From Pseudomonadota bacterium (GTDB lineage Bacteria; Pseudomonadota; Gammaproteobacteria; Steroidobacterales; Steroidobacteraceae): a stretch of DNA of 64,000 bases. Both the position numbers and the translations under genes were made by a program. Shown here piece by piece: positions 19,277 through 27,819 of the stretch. The stretch covers positions 55,694-119,693 of the forward strand of contig JAJYUL010000006.1 of NCBI GenBank assembly GCA_021792555.1. Direction: 5' to 3'. Under the pieces are notes generated by a model. That model saw only the letters and a program-made list of their open reading frames with translations. It was not told where the DNA came from and did no database searches. How positions within the stretch are numbered: the first letter of the stretch is position 1; the number at the start of each line of letters is the position of its first letter.

Positions 19277-20531
19277 GGTAGACCACCCTTTCGGGCACGG
19301 GCTTGACCCGCTCCCAGCGCGTGTAGAACGGCATCAGCCAGAAGAACGCGAAATAGCCGATCGCGAAGACGCGGGCCAGGATGACGTACAGCGGCTCCAC
19401 CGGCTGCATGCCGAGGTAGCCCAGGCCGACGAAGGACACCACGAACACCGCGAGCGCAAGGCGCGACATCCACCCCTTGTAGCGGATCGACTTCACCGGG
19501 GAGCGGTCGAGCCAGGGCAGCAGGATGAGCGAGACCAGCGCCATCAGCAGCAGGAACGCGCCCCCGCTCTTGCTCGGCACTGCGCGCAGGATCGCGTAGA
19601 AGGGCGTGAAGTACCACACCGGATGGATCTCGGCGGGCGTCGAGAGGGGATCGTGGGGGGTGAAGTTCGCCTTCTCGAGGAACAGCCCGTGGAAGGTGGG
19701 CACGAAGAACACCACCAGGGCGAACAGGATGAAGAACACCCCGACCCCGAAGATGTCCTTGACCGTGTAATAGGGATGGAACGGAATGCCGTCGAGCGGC
19801 TTGCCGTCCGGCCCCGGACGCTCGCGGATCTCGATGCCGTCGGGATTGTTCGAGCCGACCTGGTGCAGCGCCACCAGGTGCAGCACCACCAGCAGCAGCA
19901 GCACGATCGGCACGGCCGCCACGTGCAGCGCGAAGAGCCGATTGAGGGTGAAGCGCGAGATGCCGTAATCGCCGCGCACCCACTGGGTCAGCGCCGGCCC
20001 GATCCAGGGAATGGTGCCGAACAGGTTGATGATCACCTGTGCGCCCCAGAAGGACATGTTGCCCCAGGGCAGCACGTAGCCCATGAACGCCTCGGCCATC
20101 AGCGCCAGGTACACCAGCATGCCGATCACCCACAGCAGCTCGCGCGGCTGGCGGTACGAGCCGTACAGCAGGCCGCGGAACATGTGCAGATAGACGACGA
20201 TGAAGAAGAACGAGGCGCCGGTGGAGTGCATGTAGCGGATGAGCCAGCCCCACTGCACCTCGCGCATGATGAACTGCACCGAGGAGAAGGCATCGCCCGG
20301 CCGGTAGTACATGGTGAGGAAGATGCCGGTACCGATCTGCATCACCAGCACCAGCATCGCGAGCGAGCCGAAGAAGTACCAGAAATTGAAGTTCTTCGGC
20401 GCCATGTAGCCGGTCAGTTCATGGGAAATGAACGAATCGACCGGCAGACGCTTGTTGATCCAGGCCCACAAGCCGCCTTTGGCGCTCGGCGCGGCGGCCG
20501 CGCTGCTCGAGTCGGGACTGTTCGCGCTCAT
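19266..20531 (-). CDS. petB: Cytochrome b, cytochrome bc1 complex
   Basis: Membrane core of complex III with both quinone sites. The 421-aa protein has eight hydrophobic segments, bis-haem histidines (HSTGASFFFIVVYLHMFRG; NRLFALHVAAVPIVLLLLVVLH), and GYVLPWGNMSFWGAQVI. The Qo-site motif reads PVWY (within HPVWYFTPFYAILR), where mitochondrial and many bacterial proteins have PEWY. Start ATG at 20531 overlaps the stop of an 18-codon upstream ORF. The Rieske gene petA, normally immediately upstream, is absent. Confidence 0.95.
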   Translation of the reverse strand: MSANSPDSSSAAAAPSAKGGLWAWINKRLPVDSFISHELTGYMAPKNFNFWYFFGSLAMLVLVMQIGTGIFLTMYYRPGDAFSSVQFIMREVQWGWLIRYMHSTGASFFFIVVYLHMFRGLLYGSYRQPRELLWVIGMLVYLALMAEAFMGYVLPWGNMSFWGAQVIINLFGTIPWIGPALTQWVRGDYGISRFTLNRLFALHVAAVPIVLLLLVVLHLVALHQVGSNNPDGIEIRERPGPDGKPLDGIPFHPYYTVKDIFGVGVFFILFALVVFFVPTFHGLFLEKANFTPHDPLSTPAEIHPVWYFTPFYAILRAVPSKSGGAFLLLMALVSLILLPWLDRSPVKSIRYKGWMSRLALAVFVVSFVGLGYLGMQPVEPLYVILARVFAIGYFAFFWLMPFYTRWERVKPVPERVVYHAH

Positions 20532-20587
20532 CAGGCACCCCCCAGCGGGCGGGACGGCCCGCCGGCAGCCATAACGCATTCGGTCAT
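20531..20587 (-). CDS. possible 18-aa translationally coupled leader ORF
   Basis: Minus-strand ATG preceded by a strong GGGAGG ribosome site eight bases away encodes MTECVMAAGGPSRPLGGA, and its TGA shares bases with the petB ATG (TGATG). This is the best ribosome site near petB, which itself has only a G-rich stretch. Either it is a genuine leader peptide whose translation feeds petB, or it is the vestige of a gene once upstream. No similarity to a Rieske protein is visible. Confidence 0.4.
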   Translation of the reverse strand: MTECVMAAGGPSRPLGGA

Positions 20588-20829
20588 CGGAAGAACCTCC
20601 CAATTTCCGCTCGGTTTCACCCGGCGCTGCGCTGCGCCCGCTTTATTCTTGCACCACGACGAGCGACTCGTGCAGTTTCCGGCTCATCGGGGGTGGGTGC
20701 ATTATACACAAACCTCTCTGCCTGCCGCGGCCGCCGCCAGGGGCTTGTACGTATGGGCTCTCCCCCGGGGGGGCGGCCCCGGGCGGGTGAGGGGCGGACA
20801 CAGAGCATCGAGCCGGAGACTTTACAGAC
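20588..20829. other. petB / degS-like divergent intergenic region
   Basis: This stretch holds a perfect minus-strand -10 TATAAT (20701-20706) without a good -35. Starting 13 bases beyond it is a second tiny ORF (20643-20687, MSRKLHESLVVVQE) that would lie almost at the 5' end of the transcript and has no ribosome site. No Rieske-like reading frame is found on either strand. A G/C-rich run near 20760-20785 precedes the plus-strand protease gene, for which I see no convincing promoter. Confidence 0.5.
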
Positions 20830-21981
20830 ATGCTGCAGCGATTAGGCCGGGGTTTGACGTTCATCGCCGGGTCGGTGGTGGGCGGACTGGCGCTTGCGTT
20901 CGTGATCGTGGCCCTGCATCCGAGCCTGATCCGCGCGCAGCGGCCGGCCAGCGCGCCGGGCCGCCCGGCCGCGCCCGAGGCAGCCCCCCAGCACCGCGAG
21001 CCGCCGGTCCTCAGCTACGCGAGCGCGGTCGAGCGGGCCGCCCCGGCCGTCGTGAACATCTACACCGCGCGGCTGGTGACCGAGCAGGTCAACCCCTTCC
21101 CCTTCGGGAACTTCGGGGAGCTGTTCGGCAACGTCCTGCCCATGTACCGCCAGCGCATCGAGCGCACCCTCGGCTCCGGGGTGATCGTCGACAAGCAGGG
21201 CCACATCGTCACGAATTACCACGTCATCGCCAATGCCGCCGCCATCCGGGTGCAGCTCGCCGACGGGCGCGTCGCCGTGCCGCGCATCGTCGGGGTCGAC
21301 CCGGACACCGACCTCGCAGTGCTGCAGATCAATCTGCCCCACCTGCCGGTCATCGCCTTCGGACAGTCCAGTCGGGTGCGCGTCGGGGACGTCGTGCTCG
21401 CCATCGGCAACCCGCTCGGGCTCTCCCAGACGGTGACCAACGGCATCGTCAGCGCCACCGGGCGCGAGGATCTCGGCATTTCCGCCTTCGATGATTTCAT
21501 CCAGACGGACGCGCCGATCAATTTCGGCAATTCCGGGGGCGCGCTCGTGAACTCCAACGGCCAGCTGATCGGCATCAACACGGCGATCGTCGCGAAGAAC
21601 CTCGGGGTGGAGGGCATCGGCTTTGCGATCCCGGTCGACATGGTGCGCGGGGTGCTGCACGACATCATCAAGTACGGCAAGGTGATCCGCGGCTGGATCG
21701 GCATCGTGCCGGAGGACATCTCCGAGGCCCAGGCGCGCCAGGTCGGGCTCGCCCACGGGGGCGTGGTCATCGCCTATGTGTACGAGGGCAGCCCGGCCGA
21801 GCAGGTCGGACTGAAGCCCGGGGATCTGCTGCTCGAACTCGACGGCAAGCCGGTGCAGTCCGCCGAGCAGGCGCGCGTCGAGATCGCCGCCCGCAAGCCG
21901 GGCTCGACACTGAAGGTGCAGGTGCAGCGCGGCACGAACAAGCTGAACCTGACGATGCCGGTGAAGCAGCGCCCGATCTGA
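20830..21981 (+). CDS. degS: DegS/AlgW-like periplasmic serine protease
   Basis: Membrane-anchored HtrA protease; DegS and AlgW start sigma-E release by cutting the anti-sigma factor after sensing misfolded porin tails. The 383-aa product has one N-terminal membrane helix (about 9-29), a Pro/Ala-rich linker, and a trypsin-like domain with catalytic H131 (TNYHVI), D161 (DPDTDLAV) and S235 (FGNSGGAL). A single PDZ domain (about 280-375) follows. One PDZ and an uncleaved anchor favour DegS/AlgW over DegP. AlgW sits beside the pet operon in pseudomonads too. No rseA or rpoE is in the window. Confidence 0.88.
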   Translation: MLQRLGRGLTFIAGSVVGGLALAFVIVALHPSLIRAQRPASAPGRPAAPEAAPQHREPPVLSYASAVERAAPAVVNIYTARLVTEQVNPFPFGNFGELFGNVLPMYRQRIERTLGSGVIVDKQGHIVTNYHVIANAAAIRVQLADGRVAVPRIVGVDPDTDLAVLQINLPHLPVIAFGQSSRVRVGDVVLAIGNPLGLSQTVTNGIVSATGREDLGISAFDDFIQTDAPINFGNSGGALVNSNGQLIGINTAIVAKNLGVEGIGFAIPVDMVRGVLHDIIKYGKVIRGWIGIVPEDISEAQARQVGLAHGGVVIAYVYEGSPAEQVGLKPGDLLLELDGKPVQSAEQARVEIAARKPGSTLKVQVQRGTNKLNLTMPVKQRPI

Positions 21982-22036
21982 GCGCCGCGGGCCCTGCGGT
22001 ACCATCCCCGAGCAATCCACGCACACAGGACGGCTC

Positions 22037-22747
22037 ATGCAAAAAGTCCAGACCCGCAGATTTGCGACCCGGGCCGAGCTCGATGCGGCACTCGCCGCGC
22101 GGCTCGAGCAGGCGATCACGGCCGCGGCCGCCTCCGGCGGCGCGGCCATCATGCTCTCCGGCGGACACACGCCGCTGCCGGCGTACCGCCAGCTCGCCGC
22201 GCGCCTGAAGCACACCGGCGCGGCGCTGCGCGAGAAGCTGCACGTGCTCTTCTCCGACGACCGTTACGTGCCGCGGGATTCGGAAGCCAGCAACTACCAC
22301 GCCTCGCGGCCGCTGCTCGATGCGCTCGCCCTGCCCGAGGAGCAGGTGCTGCGCGTGCGCACCGAGCTGCCCCTGGAGGAGGCTGCGCGCGATTACGAAG
22401 GGAGGCTGCGTGCGCTGCTCGATCGGGGCGTAGCGGTCACGCTCGGCATGCTCGGGCTCGGCGCGGACGGGCACACCGCCTCGCTCTTCAGGAGCGAGGA
22501 TCTCGCCCGCGCCCGCGGCAGGCTCGCGCTCGCGGTGAGCCGGCCGGACGGCCTCGACGGCGTCAGCGTGACGCCGGATTTCATTGCGCACATCCCCGCG
22601 CCGCTGTTCGTCATCGCCGGCACCGGCAAGGAGGCGGCGATCGCCGCACTGGAGCGGGACGACCCGGCCGTGGTCGCGGTGCAGGCGGTTCAGGCCTGCC
22701 CGCGCGTCGAGGTGTGGGTGGAGCAGGCGGCCGAACGCGGCGCCTGA
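22037..22747 (+). CDS. pgl: 6-phosphogluconolactonase
   Basis: Hydrolyses 6-phosphogluconolactone in the oxidative pentose phosphate pathway. The 236-aa NagB-fold protein shows AIMLSGGHTPLPAYRQLA, VLFSDDRYVPRDSEASNYH and LGLGADGHTASLF, all characteristic of the DevB-type enzyme. It follows the protease by 55 bases. zwf is not in the window; a short 6-phosphogluconate dehydrogenase lies 6 kb away. Confidence 0.93.
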   Translation: MQKVQTRRFATRAELDAALAARLEQAITAAAASGGAAIMLSGGHTPLPAYRQLAARLKHTGAALREKLHVLFSDDRYVPRDSEASNYHASRPLLDALALPEEQVLRVRTELPLEEAARDYEGRLRALLDRGVAVTLGMLGLGADGHTASLFRSEDLARARGRLALAVSRPDGLDGVSVTPDFIAHIPAPLFVIAGTGKEAAIAALERDDPAVVAVQAVQACPRVEVWVEQAAERGA

Positions 22748-22761
22748 GTCGCCGCGCGGCA

Positions 22762-22791
22762 CGGGAGCGGAAACCGCAGTTTCCGCTCCCG
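22762..22791. terminator. hairpin between convergent pgl and M16 peptidase
   Basis: Perfect 13-base arms (CGGGAGCGGAAAC and its complement) around a CGCA loop, centred between two convergent stops. A strong U-tract is missing on both sides, so bidirectional termination is inferred from symmetry, stability and position. Confidence 0.6.
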
Positions 22792-22811
22792 CACCTCTCT
22801 GCGGCGCCGGC

Positions 22812-25475
22812 CTAACGGGTGGGCGCCGGGCCCTTCACGGCCATGGCGAACCCGTTCAGACGGATCACCTTGCGGTAGGCCGCCTGCACCTGCGCGGCCG
22901 TGAGGGCGCGATAGCGCCGCCCGGCAATCACGCTCTGATCGAGCGGCTCGCCGCGTGAGGCATAGGCGAGCAGCTGCCCGCCGATGGCATCGAAGCTCGA
23001 CTCGCCGAGCGGAATGCCGCGCAGCAGGATGCCCTTGGCGCGATCGAGGTCGGTCCGCGACAGCACGCCGTCCTGCATGCGCTTGAGGTCCTTCAGGATC
23101 AGCGTACGCGCGGCGTACACATGGTCCGGATCGCAGCCATAGCTCACCGTGTACGCGCCGCGGCGCTTGCCGAGTGAGAAGCCCGTGCTCACGTAGTACA
23201 CGAGACCTGACTTCTCACGCAGATCGCGGTAGAGCCACGAGGCGTAAAAGCCGCCGCCGAGGACCTGGTTGCCGAGCCTGAGCGCATAGCGCTCGGGGCT
23301 CTCGCGCGTCACCGGGACCATCTCGGCGAGCTGCACCCCGTCCTGCACGGCGCTCTTGTCGGGCGTGTGCAGGCTGCCGGGCTTGTTGAGCGGCACGGCC
23401 CCGTAGTGCACGGGGGGCTTCGGGCCCTTGGCCAGCCAGCTGCCGAAGGTCTTCGACACCACCCGCATCGCCTCGGGCGGCGTGACGTTGCCCACCACGA
23501 CGATCGTCGTCATGTCGGGGCGGTAGACCCGCTCGTAGTAGGCTTTCACCTTGGCGAGGGTGAGTGCCATGATGTTGCCGGGCTTCGGGTAGCGCAGCGA
23601 CGGATCGCCCGGCGGCACCAGCAGCCGCTGCAGGCCGATGTCGTTGAGGAAGCCCGGCGAGGCGATCTCCCCGCGCCAGTTGCCGGCCTGCTGGCGCTGC
23701 ATGATCGAGAACGCCTGCGGCGTCAGCGCCGGATGCAGCTCGTTGGCGGCGAGCAGCTGCATGCCGCGGGCGAAGTATTTCGCCGGCACGTCGAGCGAGA
23801 ACTCCGGCCCCGCGCTCTCCTCGGCGGTGATCGCATCCAGTGCGGCCTGGAACTGGAGCCGGTTCAGGTGCGCCGTGCCGAACTGGAACATGCCATCGAG
23901 CACGTCGCTCACGCCCTTCTGCCCGTGCGGGGACTCGAGGTCGGAGTTGGTCCGCACCAGACCCACCACCTGCACGGTGTCGCTCACGGACTCCGGCTGC
24001 ACCACCAGCTTCAGGCCGTTCGGCAGCGTGTAGCTCACCGGATGCAGCTGCGAGCGCGGCTCGGGCAGACGGGCGAACGCCCGGGCGGCCCACGGGGGCA
24101 GCTTCACCGGCTTGGTGGGATTGGCGGCGAAGCTCTCCGGTCCTCCGAATCCCTTGCTGGTCACCGGCTTGCCCGAGCTCTGCGGCGTCAGAATCGCGGT
24201 GAAGGCGTGAGCGGGGTCGAACACGCGGCGCGCCAGCGCGTCGACCTCCTCAGGCGTGACCGCCGCGATCGCCGCCTTCATCGCCTCCGGTGAGGACAGC
24301 CCGTCAACCGTCAGCGCCTCCGACCACGCGCTCGCCAGGCCATTGACGGAGTTCTTGGCGAATTCCAGCCCGGCAATCGCCTTGCGCTTGGCCGCCTCGA
24401 CCAGCGCCGGGTCCACACCGTGCCGCGCCGCCGCGGCGAGAATCGCGCGCATGCGCTTGATCATCGGGCCGGGCGCGCCGCCGCGCGGGAAGATGCCGAC
24501 CGCCGCGCCGAGACCGGCCCGGGGCAGCTGCTGGGCGAAAAATGTCCCGTAGAGCGCGGTGCCGTCCATCCCCATGCCGAACAGCTGCGCCCGCTTGGAG
24601 GCGAGCGCGTCGGCGAGCACGAGCGCGGTGGCGTACTGGGGGCTGCGCGTGCCGGGCATGCGGTAGACGATGTAGACCGAGCCGTACGGGCTGTCGGTGG
24701 GCAGACGCAGCGTCTCGGCGCTCACCGGACGGAACTGATACACCGGGCGCGGCGGCAGCACCCGGCGCGGGATGGCGCCGAACAGCCGCTTCACTTCCGC
24801 CAGCGTCGCCGCGGGATCCACGTCACCGGCGATGACCAGAATGGCGTTGTTGGGCGCGTACCATGTGTCGTGGAAGCGCTTGAGCATCGCGGCCGTGGTC
24901 GCGTTGAACGAGGGCCGGGTGCCGAGCGGGGTGTGCGCGTAGGGCGTGCCGGCGAACAGGTGCGCCACCAGCTGCGTGTAGAACTTGAAGCTCGGGCTCG
25001 AGAGGTCGCGCGCGACCTCCTGCTCGATGGCGCCGCGCTCGAGCGCCCACTGCTTCGGCGCCATGTCGACCGCGCGCATGCGGATCGAGGCGATGTGCAG
25101 CGCGACGTCGAGATCCTGCGCCGGCACGACGAAGAAGTACTTCGTCACGCTGTTGGCCGTCTCGGCATCGAACACCCCGCCCATGTTGGCCGTCACGGCG
25201 GCCAGCTGATTGGCGCTGAGGCCCGGGCTGCCGCGGAACATCATGTGCTCGGTCGCATGCGCCATGCCGGGGAAGCCCTTCGGCGCCTCGTCCGAGCCCA
25301 CCAGGTAGTTGGTCTGCACCGAGACCACCGGCGCGAGCGCATCGCGCACGATCACCACCCTGAGGCCATTGCCGAGGGTGGCCCGGGTCACCGCGCTCGC
25401 ACCATTGGCGAGCGCGGGCCCCGCAGCCAGTACGGCCGCACACAGCGCCCAGCGCATCATCGATCCTAACTTCAT
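22812..25475 (-). CDS. M16 family zinc peptidase (pitrilysin-like), periplasmic
   Basis: Two-domain M16 metallopeptidase. The 887-aa precursor has a signal peptide ending near ALA (residue 23). The N-terminal half carries the inverted zinc motif HATEH (about residues 73-77) and a third ligand glutamate in ERGAIEQEVARD. The second half begins around residue 475 (YTLPNGLKLVVQPE) and lacks HxxEH, as usual for the inactive partner domain. Glycine-linked halves form a clamshell that degrades peptides. Substrate is unknown. It could be a pqqL/PqqF-like or insulinase-like enzyme, but no PQQ genes are nearby. Confidence 0.88.
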   Translation of the reverse strand: MKLGSMMRWALCAAVLAAGPALANGASAVTRATLGNGLRVVIVRDALAPVVSVQTNYLVGSDEAPKGFPGMAHATEHMMFRGSPGLSANQLAAVTANMGGVFDAETANSVTKYFFVVPAQDLDVALHIASIRMRAVDMAPKQWALERGAIEQEVARDLSSPSFKFYTQLVAHLFAGTPYAHTPLGTRPSFNATTAAMLKRFHDTWYAPNNAILVIAGDVDPAATLAEVKRLFGAIPRRVLPPRPVYQFRPVSAETLRLPTDSPYGSVYIVYRMPGTRSPQYATALVLADALASKRAQLFGMGMDGTALYGTFFAQQLPRAGLGAAVGIFPRGGAPGPMIKRMRAILAAAARHGVDPALVEAAKRKAIAGLEFAKNSVNGLASAWSEALTVDGLSSPEAMKAAIAAVTPEEVDALARRVFDPAHAFTAILTPQSSGKPVTSKGFGGPESFAANPTKPVKLPPWAARAFARLPEPRSQLHPVSYTLPNGLKLVVQPESVSDTVQVVGLVRTNSDLESPHGQKGVSDVLDGMFQFGTAHLNRLQFQAALDAITAEESAGPEFSLDVPAKYFARGMQLLAANELHPALTPQAFSIMQRQQAGNWRGEIASPGFLNDIGLQRLLVPPGDPSLRYPKPGNIMALTLAKVKAYYERVYRPDMTTIVVVGNVTPPEAMRVVSKTFGSWLAKGPKPPVHYGAVPLNKPGSLHTPDKSAVQDGVQLAEMVPVTRESPERYALRLGNQVLGGGFYASWLYRDLREKSGLVYYVSTGFSLGKRRGAYTVSYGCDPDHVYAARTLILKDLKRMQDGVLSRTDLDRAKGILLRGIPLGESSFDAIGGQLLAYASRGEPLDQSVIAGRRYRALTAAQVQAAYRKVIRLNGFAMAVKGPAPTR

Positions 25476-26323
25476 GCCTTTGCCCTCATCTGCGTCGGTT
25501 CTCTACGGGCGAGCACCTGGCGCGGCAGCGGCCCGCGCGCGGCCCAGCCGCCTGGCGCGCCAAGCGGGCGCGCGGGCTGCGGAATGCGCCGTGGAGTAAA
25601 AGGGCATGATACCCCCTCGACGGCACCGCTGCGCACGGGTGCGTGCCGGCCAGGGCGGCCCGCCATTGCGATGCCGTCCGCGGCAGAAAATCTTCCCCGG
25701 GCTCGGCGCCGCCGAGCAGCGGGCATCCGATCTGCGCCGCCGGGCCGGGACACGCGCGCGGCTCGTCACGACGGCAGCGGCCGAAGCAACGAGCCGGATT
25801 GCCGCAGGGCGGCGCCGCCCGCGAAGCCGGGTGAGCGCTGCGAACCTCGGCCGCCCGCGCAACCCGTCCCGAGACTAAGACCCGTGAGCGCGCCGCAAAG
25901 TTTCAAGTCGGCCGGGCAAGCGTGTCCCGTTAGCCCCGGGCGTTGCGCGGCGGCGGCGCCTGCCGGACGGCCTGCAGGGGGAAATTTGAGAATCGTCGCG
26001 CGAAACCCTTGAGCGGCCCGCCGCTCTCACGGGCGGCCTCGAGCCGCGCGCCCGCGCACTCCCGGCAGATCCCATCCGCGCCGCGCAGGCTCAGGCATGC
26101 ACGCCTGCGTGACAGACGCTGTGCGCAGACTCGCCCGCCCCGCCCGCAGCAGCGCGCCGGAGCCGGCGCGGCCGACCAGGGGATGGATTACAATGGTCTC
26201 GGCGCCGTTGACCGGCCGAGCCGCCGGTCGGACGCACGGAACGAAGAACATTCAACACCGCACTGGGCGCGGGGAGATGCGCACGGTAACTTCCGCGCCC
26301 CGCCCTGACACAGGAGACGGACG
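25476..26323. other. 848-base gene-free region
   Basis: Open frames here are random high-GC shadows without ribosome sites or recognisable residues. Visible signals are a minus-strand TATCAT (25605-25610) that could be the -10 for the M16 gene, a G/C hairpin GAGCGG-CCCG-CCGCTC (26011-26026), and a plus-strand TACAAT (26189-26194) 130 bases before the SPFH gene. None has a good -35. No RNA gene was recognised. Confidence 0.5.
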
Positions 26324-27178
26324 ATGGCATTGACCCGACAGGTTGTCTCGACGCTGAACAACGACGGCACGGACGTGATGGGGCCGAACGTGCTGGCCTT
26401 CCACTACCCGGATCAGAACCTCGTTTCCGGAAGCCTGCTCACCGTCGAGGCGAATCATTTCGCGGTGCTGAAGTCGCGCGGCGCGGTGCTCGGGGTGTAT
26501 GACACCGGGCAATATCCCATTCAGACGCCCGACAAGCCGCTGCTCGGCAGCTTCGTGACGGGGTTCTTCGGCGGCCAGTCGCCCTGGCAGTACGAGGTGC
26601 TGTACGTCAACCGCGCCAAGCTCCTGGTGCGCAGCGCCGGGGTCGCCACCTCGGCCGAGATGGCCGAGATGCAGTACCAGGTCGAGTACTACGTGCACGT
26701 CGACACCAAGGAGGACGCGCTGAAGCTGATCACCCACATGCCCTTCGCCAAGCACTTCATCGGCACCGACGAGGTGGCGAGCTACGCCGGGCCGGTGGTC
26801 GAGCAGGCGATCAATCAGGTCGTGCAGGTGACGCCGATGGAGAAGGTCAACGAGCACATCCACGAGATCGTCGAGCTCGTCAAGGAGCACCTCGCGAGCT
26901 TCCTCGGGGTCTACGGCGTGACGCTGAACGATGCCAAGGTGCTGATCCTGCCCAAGGACGAGCGCATGCGCGAGCTGATCTCGCTGCGCGCCTTCGGCCT
27001 CTCGGAGATGGACGCGGTGCGCTACTACGTCGCGCTCAAGATGGCCGAGAAGGGCTTGGTCTCGGCGCCGAATGCCGCCGTCGGCCAGCCGTTCTTCATC
27101 GGCGGGGCCACGATGGGCACCTTCCCCGTCGGCAGCGCCCTGCAGCCGGCCGGCGCGGGCGGCAAGAGCGGAAACTGA
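26324..27178 (+). CDS. SPFH/Band 7 domain protein, soluble type
   Basis: Probable SPFH-domain scaffold of the kind related to YdjI/virion-core-like Band 7 proteins. The 284-aa product has no signal peptide or membrane helix. Residues about 30-115 read as the early SPFH strands (NLVSGSLLTVEANHFAVLKS, GVYDTGQYPIQTPDKP, QYEVLYVNRAKL). Residues 125-230 are helical and charged, and the C-terminal tail is Gly/Ala-rich. Start fixed by GGAG seven bases ahead. First gene of a three-gene set with an unknown helical protein and a membrane-anchored prohibitin-like protein, suggesting a membrane-associated complex. Function unknown. Confidence 0.75.
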   Translation: MALTRQVVSTLNNDGTDVMGPNVLAFHYPDQNLVSGSLLTVEANHFAVLKSRGAVLGVYDTGQYPIQTPDKPLLGSFVTGFFGGQSPWQYEVLYVNRAKLLVRSAGVATSAEMAEMQYQVEYYVHVDTKEDALKLITHMPFAKHFIGTDEVASYAGPVVEQAINQVVQVTPMEKVNEHIHEIVELVKEHLASFLGVYGVTLNDAKVLILPKDERMRELISLRAFGLSEMDAVRYYVALKMAEKGLVSAPNAAVGQPFFIGGATMGTFPVGSALQPAGAGGKSGN

Positions 27179-27239
27179 TGAGCCGGATGCCGGGCGGCGC
27201 TCCTCGGACGCGCCGCCCGGCACCTGCGGAGAGCCTCGC

Positions 27240-27803
27240 ATGGAACTGAAGACCACCGCCAACCCCATCGACTCGGCCGGCCCCGTCAAGCAGGTCCTCT
27301 CGAACCTGTTCTACGGCTGGGGCTACAACTTCTACCGGCGCGAGAATCAGCTGCGCGCCGACGATTTGTTGATCCGCAGCAAGGTGAGCGAGCTGCTCGG
27401 GGAGTCCCGCGCGCACACCGGCCAGCTCGAAGCGGCGTTCCGCCGCGAGCATCTGCCGCCACCGACGCGCGAGCGCCCCTTCCCGGACGCCGCCGCCGTC
27501 GGCGCGGCACAGGTCCTGCAGCGCTCCGCGCAGCAGTTCGAAGCGCTGGAGACCACCATCCGCAACGCCGCTGTGCCGGAGATGGACCGCATCCATCAGC
27601 GCCATCGCAACGAGCGCGCCACGCTCGAGCAGCTGGTCGCCGCCGACAGCGAGCTCGTGCTGGCCGTGGTGAGCCTGCGCGATGCGGTCGTGGCGCTCGC
27701 AGACGGTGCGGCGGCGGCGGCGCAGCTGCCGCGGCTGCTCGAGACGGGCAACATCCGCGCGCTGTGGGAGCGGCGCGAGCAAATCCTTTCGGTGCTGCAA
27801 TGA
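27240..27803 (+). CDS. uncharacterised helical protein of the SPFH cassette
   Basis: I do not recognise this 187-aa protein. It has no signal or membrane segment. The N-terminus contains an aromatic patch (NLFYGWGYNFYRREN), and the rest is predicted largely helical and rich in Glu, Arg, Gln and Ala (for example RSAQQFEALETTIRNA and IHQRHRNERATLEQLV), fitting a coiled-coil or helical-bundle partner. It lies 61 bases after the first SPFH gene and 16 before the second, same strand, so co-expression is likely. The start is the ATG preceded by GGAGAG; a longer open frame overlaps the preceding gene in a different phase. Confidence 0.7.
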   Translation: MELKTTANPIDSAGPVKQVLSNLFYGWGYNFYRRENQLRADDLLIRSKVSELLGESRAHTGQLEAAFRREHLPPPTRERPFPDAAAVGAAQVLQRSAQQFEALETTIRNAAVPEMDRIHQRHRNERATLEQLVAADSELVLAVVSLRDAVVALADGAAAAAQLPRLLETGNIRALWERREQILSVLQ

Positions 27804-27819
27804 GCCCCGGGGTGAGCCT

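Noticed and set aside
20617..20864. Minus-strand ORFs upstream of petB as a possible Rieske remnant
   Set aside because: No twin-arginine leader, no cysteine-histidine cluster motifs; cannot be petA.
25503..26333. Several 60-140 codon ORFs in the gap before the SPFH cassette
   Set aside because: No ribosome sites, low complexity Arg/Pro/Ala composition, no family resemblance.
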